Notes: a model not told the origin generated them from the sequence alone. A stretch of DNA of 64,000 nucleotides from Caballeronia sordidicola (GCF_001544455.2 NZ_FCOC02000022.1:34272-98271); one strand, 5' to 3'; numbered from the stretch's first letter, positions 25,775 to 39,471 are shown. Made by a program: numbers and translations.

Positions 25775-26659
25775 ATGGAAAAACGATCGCGGTTCAATAC
25801 GAGCCTGCTGCCGTACCTGCTGGTCGCGCCGCAACTCGCGATCACCGCGCTCTTTTTCCTGTGGCCGGCCGGTGAAGCGCTGTGGCAGGCCACGCAGACG
25901 CAGGACGCGTTCGGGACATCGAGCGAGTTTGTGGGGTTGGCGAATTTCAAGCAGATCTTCACTGATCCGCTGTATCTCTCTTCGTTCAACACAACACTCA
26001 TCTTTTGCACGCTCGTCACCGTGTCCGGGCTGGTGATTTCGCTGCTGCTTGCCGCATGCGCCGACCGCGTGACGCGCGGCGCGAGGACGTATCAGACGCT
26101 GTTGATCTGGCCGTACGCCGTCGCGCCCGCGATTGCCGCCGTGCTGTGGTCGTTCTTGTTCAATCCGAGTATCGGTCTGGTGACTTACGCGCTCGCGAAG
26201 TACGGCATTTTCTGGAACCACGCGCTGAACGGTTCCCAGGCCATGTTCCTTGTCGTGCTGGCGTCCGTGTGGAAACAGGTGAGCTACAACTTCCTGTTTT
26301 TCTACGCCGGGCTGCAGGCCATTCCGCGCTCGCTGATCGAAGCGGCGGCCATCGACGGCGCCGGTCCCGTGCGGCGTTTTTTCGGGATCGCATTGCCTTT
26401 GCTGTCGCCGACCAGCTTCTTCCTGCTGACCGTGAACGTGGTCTACGCCTTCTTCGATACCTTCCCGGTCATCGACGCCGCAACCGGCGGCGGCCCCGCG
26501 CAATCCACGAAGACGCTGATCTACAAGATTTTCGCCGAAGGTTTCCAGGGGCTCGACATTGGCAGTTCCGGCGCGCAGTCGGTCGTGCTGATGGTGATCG
26601 TGGTGGCGCTGACCATCGTGCAATTCCGCTTTATTGAACGCCGGGTGCAGTACTCATGA
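25775..26659 (+). CDS. ugpA: sn-glycerol-3-phosphate ABC transporter permease UgpA
   Basis: Inner-membrane permease subunit, 294 residues from the ATG at 25775, 7 bases after ugpB. Six membrane segments. The EAA loop that docks with the ATPase reads EAAAIDGAGPVRRFFGIALP. Pairs with UgpE as a heterodimer. It overlaps ugpE by 4 bases. The open frame extends back into ugpB, but without family similarity. Confidence 0.94.
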   Translation: MEKRSRFNTSLLPYLLVAPQLAITALFFLWPAGEALWQATQTQDAFGTSSEFVGLANFKQIFTDPLYLSSFNTTLIFCTLVTVSGLVISLLLAACADRVTRGARTYQTLLIWPYAVAPAIAAVLWSFLFNPSIGLVTYALAKYGIFWNHALNGSQAMFLVVLASVWKQVSYNFLFFYAGLQAIPRSLIEAAAIDGAGPVRRFFGIALPLLSPTSFFLLTVNVVYAFFDTFPVIDAATGGGPAQSTKTLIYKIFAEGFQGLDIGSSGAQSVVLMVIVVALTIVQFRFIERRVQYS

Positions 26660-27501
26660 TCGAGAACCGTCGCGGTTTCGACCTCTTTTGCCACGCGGTG
26701 CTGATCGTGGGCGTGGTGCTGGTCGTGTTTCCGGTGTATATCGCGTTCTGCGCCGCAACCATGAGCGAAGCGGAAGTCTTCAACGTGCCGCTCTCGCTCG
26801 TGCCGAGCACGCATCTGTTCGAGAACGTCGCGCACATCTGGACGCACGGGAGCGGCAGTGCGGCCAGCCCGTTCGGCCGCATGCTGATGAATAGCCTGAT
26901 CATGGCGCTCGTGATTTCCTTCGGAAAAATCGCCATCTCCATGCTGTCCGCGTATGCCATCGTGTTCTTCCGCTTTCCGTTCCGGAACCTCGCGTTCTGG
27001 CTCATCTTCATCACGCTGATGCTGCCCGTGGAAGTGCGGATTTTTCCGACGGTGCAAGTCGTTTCATCGATGCACATGAGCAATACCTACGCGGGTTTGA
27101 CGCTGCCGCTGATTGCTTCAGCGACGGCGACGTTCCTTTTCCGCCAGTTTTTCATGACGCTGCCCGACGAACTCATGGAGGCGGCGCGTATCGACGGCGC
27201 CGGCGCGTTGCGTTTTCTTTGGGACGTGGTGCTGCCGCTCTCCAAGACGAACATTGCCGCGTTGTTCGTGATCACGTTCATCTACGGCTGGAACCAGTAT
27301 TTGTGGCCCATCCTGATCAGCAGCGACCAGTCGATGCAAACAGCGGTCGTCGGCATCAAGAGCATGATTGCGTCGGGCGACACGGCCACCGAGTGGCATC
27401 TTGTGATGACCGCAACCTTGCTCGCCATGTTGCCGCCGCTCGCCGTCGTGCTGACCATGCAGCGCTGGTTCGTGCGTGGTCTTGTCGATTCAGAAAAATG
27501 A
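26656..27501 (+). CDS. ugpE: sn-glycerol-3-phosphate ABC transporter permease UgpE
   Basis: Second permease subunit, 281 residues, six membrane segments. EAA loop: EAARIDGAGALRFLWDVVLP. The start codon lies in an ATGA overlap with ugpA, so expression is coupled. Full length compared with the E. coli protein (281). The extracytoplasmic loop after the first helix is the typical place of contact with UgpB. Confidence 0.95.
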   Translation: MIENRRGFDLFCHAVLIVGVVLVVFPVYIAFCAATMSEAEVFNVPLSLVPSTHLFENVAHIWTHGSGSAASPFGRMLMNSLIMALVISFGKIAISMLSAYAIVFFRFPFRNLAFWLIFITLMLPVEVRIFPTVQVVSSMHMSNTYAGLTLPLIASATATFLFRQFFMTLPDELMEAARIDGAGALRFLWDVVLPLSKTNIAALFVITFIYGWNQYLWPILISSDQSMQTAVVGIKSMIASGDTATEWHLVMTATLLAMLPPLAVVLTMQRWFVRGLVDSEK

Positions 27502-27556
27502 GGGGGACTCAATCCATGAATTCCGAAGTCGGGCGCACTGAAACGAAGGCGGGCCG

Positions 27557-28639
27557 ATGGCCGCACTAAGCCTTCAAGGCGTCAGGAAAACCTACGACGG
27601 CAAGCAGTTCGTTCTGCATGGCATTGACGTGGAAGTTGCAGACGGCGAATTCGTCGTGATGGTCGGTCCGTCGGGCTGTGGGAAGTCCACGTTGCTGAGG
27701 ATGGTTGCGGGACTCGAAAGCGTGTCCGAAGGGACGATTTCCATCGGCGAGAAAGTGGTGAACAAGCTCGAGCCGAAGGATCGCGACATTGCGATGGTGT
27801 TCCAGAACTACGCGCTGTATCCGCATATGAGCGTCGCGCAGAACATGGCGTACGCGTTGAAGATCGGCGGCGTGAGCCGGGCGGATATCGACCGGCGCGT
27901 GCAGAACGCGGCGAAGATCCTGGAACTCGAGCCGCTGCTGCAAAGAAAACCGCGCGAATTGTCGGGCGGTCAACGCCAGCGGGTCGCAATGGGCCGCGCG
28001 ATTGTGCGTGAGCCGGCTGTGTTTCTCTTCGACGAACCGCTCTCCAATCTCGACGCCAAACTGCGCGTGCAAATGCGGCTGGAAATCCAGCGGTTGCACG
28101 CGCGGCTCGCAACCACGAGCCTGTATGTCACGCACGATCAGATCGAAGCCATGACGCTGGCGCAGCGCGTGATAGTGATGAATCGTGGCTATGCCGAGCA
28201 GATCGGGCCGCCAACAGAAGTCTACGAGCGTCCGGCGACGGTTTTCGTGGCGAGCTTTATAGGTTCGCCGGCCATGAATCTGATCGACGGACGCGTGTCG
28301 GATGACGGTTCCACCTTCGATGTCGCCGGTAACGGTCCGCGTTTGCCGATCGCGGGCATGCGCACGTTGACGCAGGATCTGAAGGGCCGCGAGTGGACAC
28401 TGGGCATTCGACCGGAACATATGCTGCCGGACCAGACGGGCGCGCACGCGACGCTGACTGTGGATTCCTGCGAACTCCTCGGCGCGGACAATCTCGCGCA
28501 CGGACGCTGGGGCGCGTACGACGTCGCGGTGCGTCTGCCGCATGAGCATCGACCGGCGCGCGGCGAAGCGCTGGAAGTGGCGCTGCCCGCGCAGCGTCTC
28601 CATATCTTCGATCCGCAGACCGGCCGGCGCGTTAATTAG
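27557..28639 (+). CDS. ugpC: sn-glycerol-3-phosphate ABC transporter ATP-binding protein UgpC
   Basis: ATPase of the Ugp importer, 360 residues. Walker A GPSGCGKST (37-45), signature LSGGQRQR (about 135-142), Walker B VFLFDEP (about 155-161), H-loop VTHDQIE, then a MalK-type regulatory/TOBE tail with LGIRPEHM. In E. coli this tail takes part in inhibition by phosphate. A short 17-codon open frame (ATG at 27516, 26 bases after an AGGGGG) overlaps the ugpC start in another frame; it may couple translation or mean nothing. Confidence 0.95.
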   Translation: MAALSLQGVRKTYDGKQFVLHGIDVEVADGEFVVMVGPSGCGKSTLLRMVAGLESVSEGTISIGEKVVNKLEPKDRDIAMVFQNYALYPHMSVAQNMAYALKIGGVSRADIDRRVQNAAKILELEPLLQRKPRELSGGQRQRVAMGRAIVREPAVFLFDEPLSNLDAKLRVQMRLEIQRLHARLATTSLYVTHDQIEAMTLAQRVIVMNRGYAEQIGPPTEVYERPATVFVASFIGSPAMNLIDGRVSDDGSTFDVAGNGPRLPIAGMRTLTQDLKGREWTLGIRPEHMLPDQTGAHATLTVDSCELLGADNLAHGRWGAYDVAVRLPHEHRPARGEALEVALPAQRLHIFDPQTGRRVN

Positions 28640-28654
28640 AAAGGGACGTGAACC

Positions 28655-29398
28655 ATGAAAACCTGGCCTTATCCGCGTATCGTCGCGCATCGCGGCGGCG
28701 GCAAGATCGCGCCGGAAAACACGCTGGATGCAATCGATACCGGCGCACGGCTCGGCCTGAAAATGATCGAATTCGATGCGAAATTATCGGCTGATGACGT
28801 CGTATTTTTGCTACACGACGATCTGGTCGACCGGACATCGGATGGTCGGGGACCAGCGAAAGCCATGCGTTACGACGAAATCGAGAAGCTCGACGCCGGT
28901 ACGTGGTTTGATCCGCGTTTCAAGGGCGCCCGCATGCCGACGCTCGTGCAGGTCGCCGAGCGGTGTTTTTCGCATGGCCTTGCCGCGAATATCGAGATCA
29001 AACCGTGTGAAGGGCGCGACGTGGAGACCGGCGTGCTGGTCGCGCGGGAGGCGGCGCGATTATGGGCCGATGCCGGGCCCGCGCCGTTGCTGTCGTCGTT
29101 CTCTTACGCGGCGCTCGAGGCCGCGGCCCAGACCGCGCCTGATTTGCCACGCGGCATGCTCTACGAGGTCATTCCGTCCGACTGGCGGGCGCAGACGGCT
29201 GCGTTGTCTTGCGTATCGCTGCATGCGGATCACACGACGCTCAGCGAAGATCTGGTTCGCGAGATCAAGGACTCGGGCTTGCGAATTCTCGCGTACACGG
29301 TGAACGATCCGGCCCGCGCCCGCGAACTCGCCCAGTGGGGCGTGGATGCGATCTGCACAGATCGTATCGATGTAATCGGTGCTGGATTTCTCGACTGA
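28655..29398 (+). CDS. ugpQ: Glycerophosphodiester phosphodiesterase UgpQ
   Basis: Cytosolic enzyme that hydrolyses glycerophosphodiesters brought in by Ugp to glycerol-3-phosphate plus an alcohol. 247 residues, TIM barrel of the GDPD family. Active-site pieces: VAHRGGGKIAPENTL (catalytic His and Glu), EFDAKLSADDVVFLLHDD (metal Glu/Asp and second His), ANIEIKP, and SWDAICTDRID-like GVDAICTDRIDV at the end. Position 15 bases after ugpC completes the uptake-plus-use operon. Confidence 0.95.
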   Translation: MKTWPYPRIVAHRGGGKIAPENTLDAIDTGARLGLKMIEFDAKLSADDVVFLLHDDLVDRTSDGRGPAKAMRYDEIEKLDAGTWFDPRFKGARMPTLVQVAERCFSHGLAANIEIKPCEGRDVETGVLVAREAARLWADAGPAPLLSSFSYAALEAAAQTAPDLPRGMLYEVIPSDWRAQTAALSCVSLHADHTTLSEDLVREIKDSGLRILAYTVNDPARARELAQWGVDAICTDRIDVIGAGFLD

Positions 29399-29422
29399 CT
29401 CCGTACGCGGCTCTGCCCATAA

Positions 29423-29457
29423 AAAAAGCGCGCCGGAATAACTCCGGTGCGCTTTTT
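29423..29457. terminator. Bidirectional terminator after ugpQ
   Basis: 15-bp stem (29423-29437 with 29443-29457, one G-U pair), 5-nt loop, A5/T5 at the ends. It separates convergent ugpQ (+) and the DUF883 gene (-). Confidence 0.93.
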
Positions 29458-29481
29458 CGCGATACACGCAAGCAGACGGTC

Positions 29482-29859
29482 TTAACGTGCGCGAGCCAGC
29501 AACACGCCTGCTACCAGCGCCAGGCCGCCAACCAGGGCAATGGTCTGCCACGGCTTTTCATGAATGTAGGTGTCGGCATCGGCCAGCGCGGCATTGGCGC
29601 GGGCGCGTACTGCATCTTGCGTGTCGTTCAGCCGGGCACGCGCCGAGTCCACGGTTTTGCCCAACTGGGCGCGCAACGCGGCGACATCCGCCGACGTGCC
29701 TTCTGACAATGTTTCTTCGATTTCTGAAATCAGCGTGCGAAGTTCGCCGCCAATATCCTGCGCCGCGTCGCTGCTGTGGCGGGAAATCCGGCGCGCACGC
29801 CGGCTGGTGGAGTTCCATGAATCTCCGATGGCGTCTCGCGTATTGGGAAATGCGTTCAT
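29482..29859 (-). CDS. DUF883 (ElaB/YqjD) family membrane-anchored protein
   Basis: 125 residues from the ATG at 29859, with GGAGCGATCCT just before it. A long charged amphipathic helix or coiled coil (DIGGELRTLISEIEETLSEG, repeated Ala/Arg heptads) is followed by EKPWQTIALVGGLALVAGVL, a C-terminal membrane helix ending in Arg. E. coli homologues ElaB and YqjD attach to the inner membrane by this tail, and YqjD binds stationary-phase ribosomes. The function here is inferred from the family only. The longer frame to 29997 adds unrelated residues. Confidence 0.85.
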   Translation of the reverse strand: MNAFPNTRDAIGDSWNSTSRRARRISRHSSDAAQDIGGELRTLISEIEETLSEGTSADVAALRAQLGKTVDSARARLNDTQDAVRARANAALADADTYIHEKPWQTIALVGGLALVAGVLLARAR

Positions 29860-30185
29860 AGGATCGCTCCGTCGATGGATGAGTCGTGGATGGCCGCGAA
29901 TGTACTTATTAAGTTCGCGGAAACGCTGAAAGTGAGCAAGTTGGATGCCGGTTCGGCAACCATCCACGACATTGCATGCTCGCGCCTTGCTGCGCAAGGC
30001 GTTTGATCAATCGAAAAGATGTTGGGCAAGTAGAAACTGCGCCGTAGCTGACCCGTGCGGCGCGATCTGGCGTCATTTTTACAAGCCGATGAAAACAAAA
30101 GCGCCGCCGCGGTTTTTCCGCGACGGCGCTCGATTCTTGCTGCGCTCTGTAAAGGCGGTTCAGATCGCGTAGATCGGAACCGGGA
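29860..30185. other. Intergenic region between DUF883 gene and ompW
   Basis: 326 bases without a supportable gene. It holds the minus-strand ompW terminator (30097-30129) and, presumably, the promoter of the DUF883 gene in 29860-30090, where I see no consensus -35/-10 pair. Several short open frames here are overlapping shadows without ribosome binding sites. Confidence 0.5.
30097..30129 (-). terminator. Terminator of ompW
   Basis: GCGCCG-CC-GCGG (30101-30112) pairs with CCGC-GA-CGGCGC (30118-30129) with an internal mismatch. On the minus strand the stem is followed by TTTTGTTTTC. Confidence 0.8.
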
Positions 30186-30911
30186 CTAAAACCGATACCC
30201 CACGTTCAGATACGTCACGATCGGGTTCAGCTTGAGCTTGGCTTCGGACTTCACGGTGAGAGGTCCGACTGGCGTTTGCGCCTGTGTGGTCAGCTTGGCC
30301 GTTGCATGAAGCGGCACGAACGAGAGTGAAAAGCCCGCGAACCAGTGGTCCGTGAACGCATAGGTGAGACCGGCATTAAACACAGGAGCCCAGGAACGAT
30401 CGGTGGATACGTCGGTCGGACCATGCAGCACGTTGGTCTCAAAGGCGGTATTGGTGATCTTGGCGTCGCTGAACCACACGCGTGTCACGCCAATGCCCAC
30501 ATAAGGGCGCAACTTGGCCTGTGGTTGCATGAAGTAATACTTCAGAAGAAATGTTGGACTCCATTGCTTGGCTGTTCCAAGCGTGCCGTACTGTGAGAAT
30601 CCCCTGTCACCCTTGAGGTCGAACTTGGGCGGAATGCCAAATACGAATTCACCGGAAATATGATCGGTGATGAAGTAGCCCGCGGTTAAACCTGCAGTAT
30701 CGCTGTTCGAGAGGTTAGCGCCCGTATTGGGCACTTCGATGCCAACCGGCGAGCCGCCTACGCTTGTTTCCTTAAGCAGGCCGCTGCTGGAGATCGGCGC
30801 GAAGTGAAGCCAGCCGGTTGTGAAGTAGAACGTATTTGCCGATTGCGCGTGCGCTGCGCCCGTGATGCAGGTAAATGCTGCAACCCCCGTGACGACCCGT
30901 TTTATTGTCAT
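30186..30911 (-). CDS. ompW: OmpW family outer membrane protein
   Basis: Eight-stranded outer-membrane beta-barrel with a narrow hydrophobic channel, linked to uptake of small hydrophobic molecules and to stress adaptation. 241 residues. A signal peptide (1-22, ending AHA), alternating beta-strand pattern, the family segment LRPYVGIGVTRVWFSD, and a C-terminal Phe in VGYRF for Bam recognition. It has its own terminator, and upstream of the start there is a short inverted repeat (GAAACA-N5-TGTTTC, 30957-30973) too common to call an operator. Confidence 0.88.
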   Translation of the reverse strand: MTIKRVVTGVAAFTCITGAAHAQSANTFYFTTGWLHFAPISSSGLLKETSVGGSPVGIEVPNTGANLSNSDTAGLTAGYFITDHISGEFVFGIPPKFDLKGDRGFSQYGTLGTAKQWSPTFLLKYYFMQPQAKLRPYVGIGVTRVWFSDAKITNTAFETNVLHGPTDVSTDRSWAPVFNAGLTYAFTDHWFAGFSLSFVPLHATAKLTTQAQTPVGPLTVKSEAKLKLNPIVTYLNVGYRF

Positions 30912-31177
30912 TGAGTGCTCCTCCGAGAAAGCACGTTAATTATGAACAGAACATTTGAAACAAACCATGTTTCGCCGCAAAGCGTTTTCCCTAGAAGATT
31001 GCCGGCTCCAATTTTGTTAGTGCGGGACTGAAAACTGTCTCGGACACCTGATTTCTTGCCGTCGATGCACATTGGCGGCATCTCAACGAAAATTTCCAAG
31101 GTGGCCCAGAATGTCGTTTGAACGGATCACTGGCACACCCTGAACCCGATCAACGCCCGACCAACGGAAAATCCAGA

Positions 31178-31885
31178 ATGGCACGGCTTGCCCGACTCTA
31201 CGTTCCCGAACAGCCGCAGCATGTGATCTTGCGCGGTCTCGATCAGCAGCCCGCTTTTATCGACGCTCCGGACTACGAGCTTTTTATCGAATGTCTGCGG
31301 ACCGCTTCGCGCGACCACCATCTAGCCATACACGCCTACGCCCTGATGCCGGGCGCCGTGCATCTGCTCGTGACGCCCCGCGACGAAGCCAGCTTGCCAA
31401 AGGCCATGCAGGCGGTCGGCAGGCGCTACGTCGCGCACTTCAATCGCCGATACGCCCGGCGCGGCACATTATGGGAAGGCCGCTACCGCGCAACGGTGAT
31501 CGAAGGTGAAACCTATTTCCTGCTCGCGAGCCGCGTTGTCGAGATGGCGCCGGTCCAGGCGGGCCTCGTGGCCACGCCACAAGACTACAAATGGTCGAGC
31601 TACCGGCATCACATTGGCCTGACGCTCGACAGCCTGATTACCGACCACGCGCTCTACTGGAAGCTCGGCAACACACCGTTCGAACGTCAGCGCGCGTACA
31701 CGGAGTTGTGCGAGCAGCCACTCGATGAACGGGAAGCGAACCGTCTGCTCCAGGCAACCCTCAAAGGATGGGTGCTCGGCAGCGACGCTTACCGGGAGTG
31801 GGCCGCCCGCGCCGCCAACCGCCGCGTCTCGCCTTTGCCGCGCGGCCGGCCTCGCAAGGTTCGCGAAACACCACAGACGCAATAA
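31178..31885 (+). CDS. Y1-transposase-like (RAYT/TnpA_REP) protein with degenerate active site
   Basis: 235 residues from the ATG at 31178. The fold is that of the Y1/HUH nuclease of IS200 and REP-associated transposases: QHVILRGLDQQPAFIDAPDY, AYALMPGAVHLLVTPRDEAS, RRGTLWEGRYRATVIEGE and DYKWSSYRHH. The usual HVH pair of the HUH site is AVH here, and the usual Tyr of the R-Y-I-E-L-N-P-V helix is Val (SRVVEMAPVQAG). Both catalytic features thus look lost. A basic C-terminal tail (RGRPRKVRE) resembles an AT-hook. No flanking repeats were seen. It has its own terminator and lies before gltB. It is probably a domesticated DNA-binding protein, which is inference. Confidence 0.75.
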   Translation: MARLARLYVPEQPQHVILRGLDQQPAFIDAPDYELFIECLRTASRDHHLAIHAYALMPGAVHLLVTPRDEASLPKAMQAVGRRYVAHFNRRYARRGTLWEGRYRATVIEGETYFLLASRVVEMAPVQAGLVATPQDYKWSSYRHHIGLTLDSLITDHALYWKLGNTPFERQRAYTELCEQPLDEREANRLLQATLKGWVLGSDAYREWAARAANRRVSPLPRGRPRKVRETPQTQ

Positions 31886-31917
31886 CGGACTTCTGTGCAA
31901 GAACTGAAGAATGAACG

Positions 31918-31955
31918 AACGGCATGACGCCAAAAATCGCATGCCGTTTTATTTT
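31918..31955 (+). terminator. Terminator of the Y1-transposase-like gene
   Basis: AACGGCATG (31918-31926) pairs with CATGCCGTT (31940-31948), 13-nt loop, followed by TTATTTTTAT. It isolates this gene from gltB. Confidence 0.85.
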
Positions 31956-32176
31956 TATCGCCATTGATATGGAACCAATTAAATGATGCGTTCATGCACC
32001 AACTCGATAATAGGTGTCAGATCGAAGCGTTTTCATTGCCAACCGCTTGATTGATCGCGTATATTTCGCTTTCCGGCAGTTCGTGATGCACTGCATCCAA
32101 TTGCACGACCGGCTTGAAGCCGCGCACAAAAACATGTTCAACAGCCGCCCGCGGCCCCCACAGAACACGGTGACCC

Positions 32177-36880
<4,704 letters not shown>

Positions 36881-36902
36881 GCCTTCTTAATCCTTAGTAC
36901 GG

Positions 36903-36927
36903 CCCTTCGGCGGCAGACGCCGAAGGG
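36903..36927 (+). repeat. 10-bp GC-rich hairpin between gltB and gltD
   Basis: CCCTTCGGCG (36903-36912) pairs with CGCCGAAGGG (36918-36927), 5-nt loop. No T-tract, so it is not a terminator. It ends 36 bases before gltD, and by position it may protect the gltB mRNA 3' end or adjust subunit ratio. Confidence 0.6.
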
Positions 36928-36962
36928 TGGATCAACCCCAAATACAGAGAAAAGAGAACCAC

Positions 36963-38429
36963 ATGGGCAAGGCAACCGGTTTTCTCGAGTTCGAGCGCCA
37001 GCACGAGACCTACGAAGCGCCGCTCGCTCGCGTCAAGCACTACAAGGAATTCGTTCACGCGCTGTCGGACGAGAACGCGAAGATCCAGGGGGCGCGCTGC
37101 ATGGACTGCGGCATTCCGTTCTGCAATAACGGCTGTCCGGTGAACAACATCATTCCGGACTTCAACGATCTGGTGTTCCGCCAGGACTGGAAGTCGGCCA
37201 TTGAAGTGCTGCATTCCACGAACAATTTCCCCGAGTTTACGGGCCGCATTTGTCCCGCGCCGTGCGAGACGGCTTGCACGCTGGGTATCAATGACGATCC
37301 GGTCGGCATCAAGTCGATCGAACACGCGATCATCGATAAAGCCTGGACCGAAGGCTGGGTCGCGCCGCTGCCGCCGAAGCACAAGACCGGCAAGAAGGTT
37401 GCCGTGGTTGGATCAGGTCCCGCCGGATTGGCCGCTGCGCAGCAACTCGCGCGCGCAGGTCATGACGTGACCGTGTTCGAGAAGAACGATCGTATCGGCG
37501 GATTGCTGCGTTATGGCATCCCGGATTTCAAGCTGGAAAAGTGGCTCATCGACCGCCGCATGCGGCAGATGGAAGCCGAAGGCGTGGCGTTCCGGACCAA
37601 TGTATTTATTGGGAAGGATCCGCTGCCGGGACACATCGCGAATTCGGCGCGGGAAACCATCACGCCGGAAGAGTTGCGCGAACAGTTCGATGCTGTCGTG
37701 ATTGCCGGCGGTTCGGAAACACCGCGTGATTTGCCGGTGCCTGGGCGCGAAATGCAGGGCATCCATTACGCAATGGAATTCCTGCCGCTGCAGAACAAGG
37801 TCAACGCCGGCGATACGGTTGTCGATCAACTGATTGCCAAGGGCAAGCATGTGGTCGTGATTGGCGGCGGCGATACGGGTTCGGATTGCGTGGGGACGTC
37901 GAACCGGCACGGCGCAAAAAGCGTGACGCAGTTCGAGCTGCTGTCGCAGCCGCCTGAAGTCGAGAACAAGCCGCTGGTGTGGCCGTATTGGCCGATCAAG
38001 TTACGGACGTCTTCGTCGCACGAAGAGGGCTGCGAGCGCGACTGGTCGGTGGCGACCAAGCGCTTTGAAGGCAAGAACGGCAAGGTCGAGAAGCTGATTG
38101 CCGTGCGCGTGGAATGGAAGGACGGGAAGATGCAGGAAGTGGCGGGATCGGAGTTCGAAATGAAGGCCGACCTGGTGCTGCTGGCAATGGGCTTTACGCA
38201 GCCGGCATCGCCGGTTCTCGAGGCTTTTGGCGTCGACAAGGACGCACGCGGAAACGTGAAGGCTTCGACCGAAGGCGAGAAGGCATACTTCACGTCCGTG
38301 CCGAAGGTCTTCACCGCTGGCGACATGCGTCGCGGTCAGTCGCTGGTCGTGTGGGCGATTCGTGAAGGCCGGCAGTGCGCGCGGTCGGTGGATGCGTTTT
38401 TGATGGGGTCTAGTGAATTGCCGCGATAG
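36963..38429 (+). CDS. gltD: Glutamate synthase (NADPH) small subunit
   Basis: GOGAT small subunit: takes electrons from NADPH via FAD and passes them through 4Fe-4S clusters to GltB. 488 residues from the ATG at 36963. Cluster-binding Cys are in CMDCGIPFCNNGCPV and GRICPAPCETACTLG. The FAD site AVVGSGPAGLAAAQQLA and the NADPH site VVVIGGGDTGSDC follow, then the FAD C-terminal motif TAGDMRRGQSLVVWAI. Full length and adjacent to gltB. Confidence 0.96.
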   Translation: MGKATGFLEFERQHETYEAPLARVKHYKEFVHALSDENAKIQGARCMDCGIPFCNNGCPVNNIIPDFNDLVFRQDWKSAIEVLHSTNNFPEFTGRICPAPCETACTLGINDDPVGIKSIEHAIIDKAWTEGWVAPLPPKHKTGKKVAVVGSGPAGLAAAQQLARAGHDVTVFEKNDRIGGLLRYGIPDFKLEKWLIDRRMRQMEAEGVAFRTNVFIGKDPLPGHIANSARETITPEELREQFDAVVIAGGSETPRDLPVPGREMQGIHYAMEFLPLQNKVNAGDTVVDQLIAKGKHVVVIGGGDTGSDCVGTSNRHGAKSVTQFELLSQPPEVENKPLVWPYWPIKLRTSSSHEEGCERDWSVATKRFEGKNGKVEKLIAVRVEWKDGKMQEVAGSEFEMKADLVLLAMGFTQPASPVLEAFGVDKDARGNVKASTEGEKAYFTSVPKVFTAGDMRRGQSLVVWAIREGRQCARSVDAFLMGSSELPR

Positions 38430-38453
38430 GGTTTAGCGTGGTCGTTCGTTGAG

Positions 38454-38484
38454 AAACCGGGCTCGAGGGTGAGCCCGGTTTTTT
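38454..38484 (+). terminator. Terminator of gltBD
   Basis: AAACCGGGCT (38454-38463) pairs with AGCCCGGTTT (38472-38481), 8-nt loop, T6 tail. Confidence 0.93.
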
Positions 38485-38597
38485 GTTGGATGTGGCAAAA
38501 GGTCGTTTCCATTTCCATGATCCGCTATTACGACTTCTCCGATATCCCTGTCCCGGGCAACCGCGCATGCTAATGCCCTAACTTTTCGGGGCACAAC

Positions 38598-39374
38598 ATG
38601 AACAAAAACACTCGGTTGTCCAGCGGCGCACTCCTATTTGCAGCGTGCGTTTCGCTTACTGCATCGGCATCGGCCGATACCGCCAACCACGGCTGGACCT
38701 ACACCGGCGAACACGGCCCGGCGCACTGGGGCGCCATGAGCGAAGCTTTCCACGCGTGCGAAAGCGGTCGCGCTGAATCGCCGATCAATATCGAAGGCGC
38801 GAAAAAAGCGCCCGCCGACATGCCTCGCCTGAAGATCAACTACGCGCCGCTTCCCATCGATATCGTCAACACGGGTCATGCCGTTCAGTTCAACGCAACG
38901 CCGGGCACGGACAGTATTTCGCTTGGCGATCAGGCCTATCAACTCGTGCAGTTCCACTTTCATTCGCCGGGCGAAGAGCGTTTCGCGGGCAAGGAAAACG
39001 TGATGGACGCCCACCTCGTGCACAGCTCAGCGGGCGGCAAGCTCCTTGTACTGGCCGTGCAGTTCAAGCTCGGCGACCACCCGAACCCTGTCATTCAGGC
39101 CATGCTCGATCGAGTTCCAGCCGAAAAAGGCGCGGAGATGAAAGTCAGCGCGGTGACGGTCAATCCGCTCGACTTGCTTCCCAAGAATACCGGCTATTAC
39201 ACGTACAGCGGATCGCTCACAACGCCGCCGTGCACGGAAGGTGTGACATGGATCGAGTTCAAGGAACCGGTCAGCATCACGAAACAACAACTTGACGCGA
39301 TGCACCATTTTTATCGCGGTAATCAGCGTCCTGTGCAGGCGTTGAACGGGCGCGAGATTTTTGAAGTGGATTGA
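38598..39374 (+). CDS. cah: Alpha-type carbonic anhydrase, periplasmic
   Basis: Interconverts CO2 and bicarbonate in the periplasm. 258 residues with a signal peptide (about 1-26, ending ASA). Alpha-class features: WGAMSEAFHACESGRAESPI (Cys and SPI), two zinc His in QFHFHSPGEE, the third in DAHLVH, and SLTTPPCTEGVTW, whose Cys probably forms the disulfide with the earlier one. HSPGEE differs from the usual HSPSEH at the fifth and following positions, which is mild. No operon partner: a terminator lies on both sides. Confidence 0.92.
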   Translation: MNKNTRLSSGALLFAACVSLTASASADTANHGWTYTGEHGPAHWGAMSEAFHACESGRAESPINIEGAKKAPADMPRLKINYAPLPIDIVNTGHAVQFNATPGTDSISLGDQAYQLVQFHFHSPGEERFAGKENVMDAHLVHSSAGGKLLVLAVQFKLGDHPNPVIQAMLDRVPAEKGAEMKVSAVTVNPLDLLPKNTGYYTYSGSLTTPPCTEGVTWIEFKEPVSITKQQLDAMHHFYRGNQRPVQALNGREIFEVD

Positions 39375-39398
39375 GAAACGAGCAGCGTCCAGAAACGC

Positions 39399-39426
39399 GA
39401 AAAGCGGGTCAAAGAACCCGCTTTTC
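39399..39426. terminator. Bidirectional terminator between carbonic anhydrase and ABC transporter genes
   Basis: GAAAAGCGGGT (39399-39409) pairs with ACCCGCTTTTC (39416-39426), 6-nt loop. T4 on each strand, between convergent genes. The T-runs are short. Confidence 0.75.
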
Positions 39427-39471
39427 CTGGCGCTTTAATCACGCGCGCTTCAATCACGCGCGAAACGGCTT

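Noticed and set aside
30957..30973. GAAACA-N5-TGTTTC upstream of ompW
   Set aside because: Only 6 bp per arm, expected by chance; does not fit FNR or ArcA site rules that I know.
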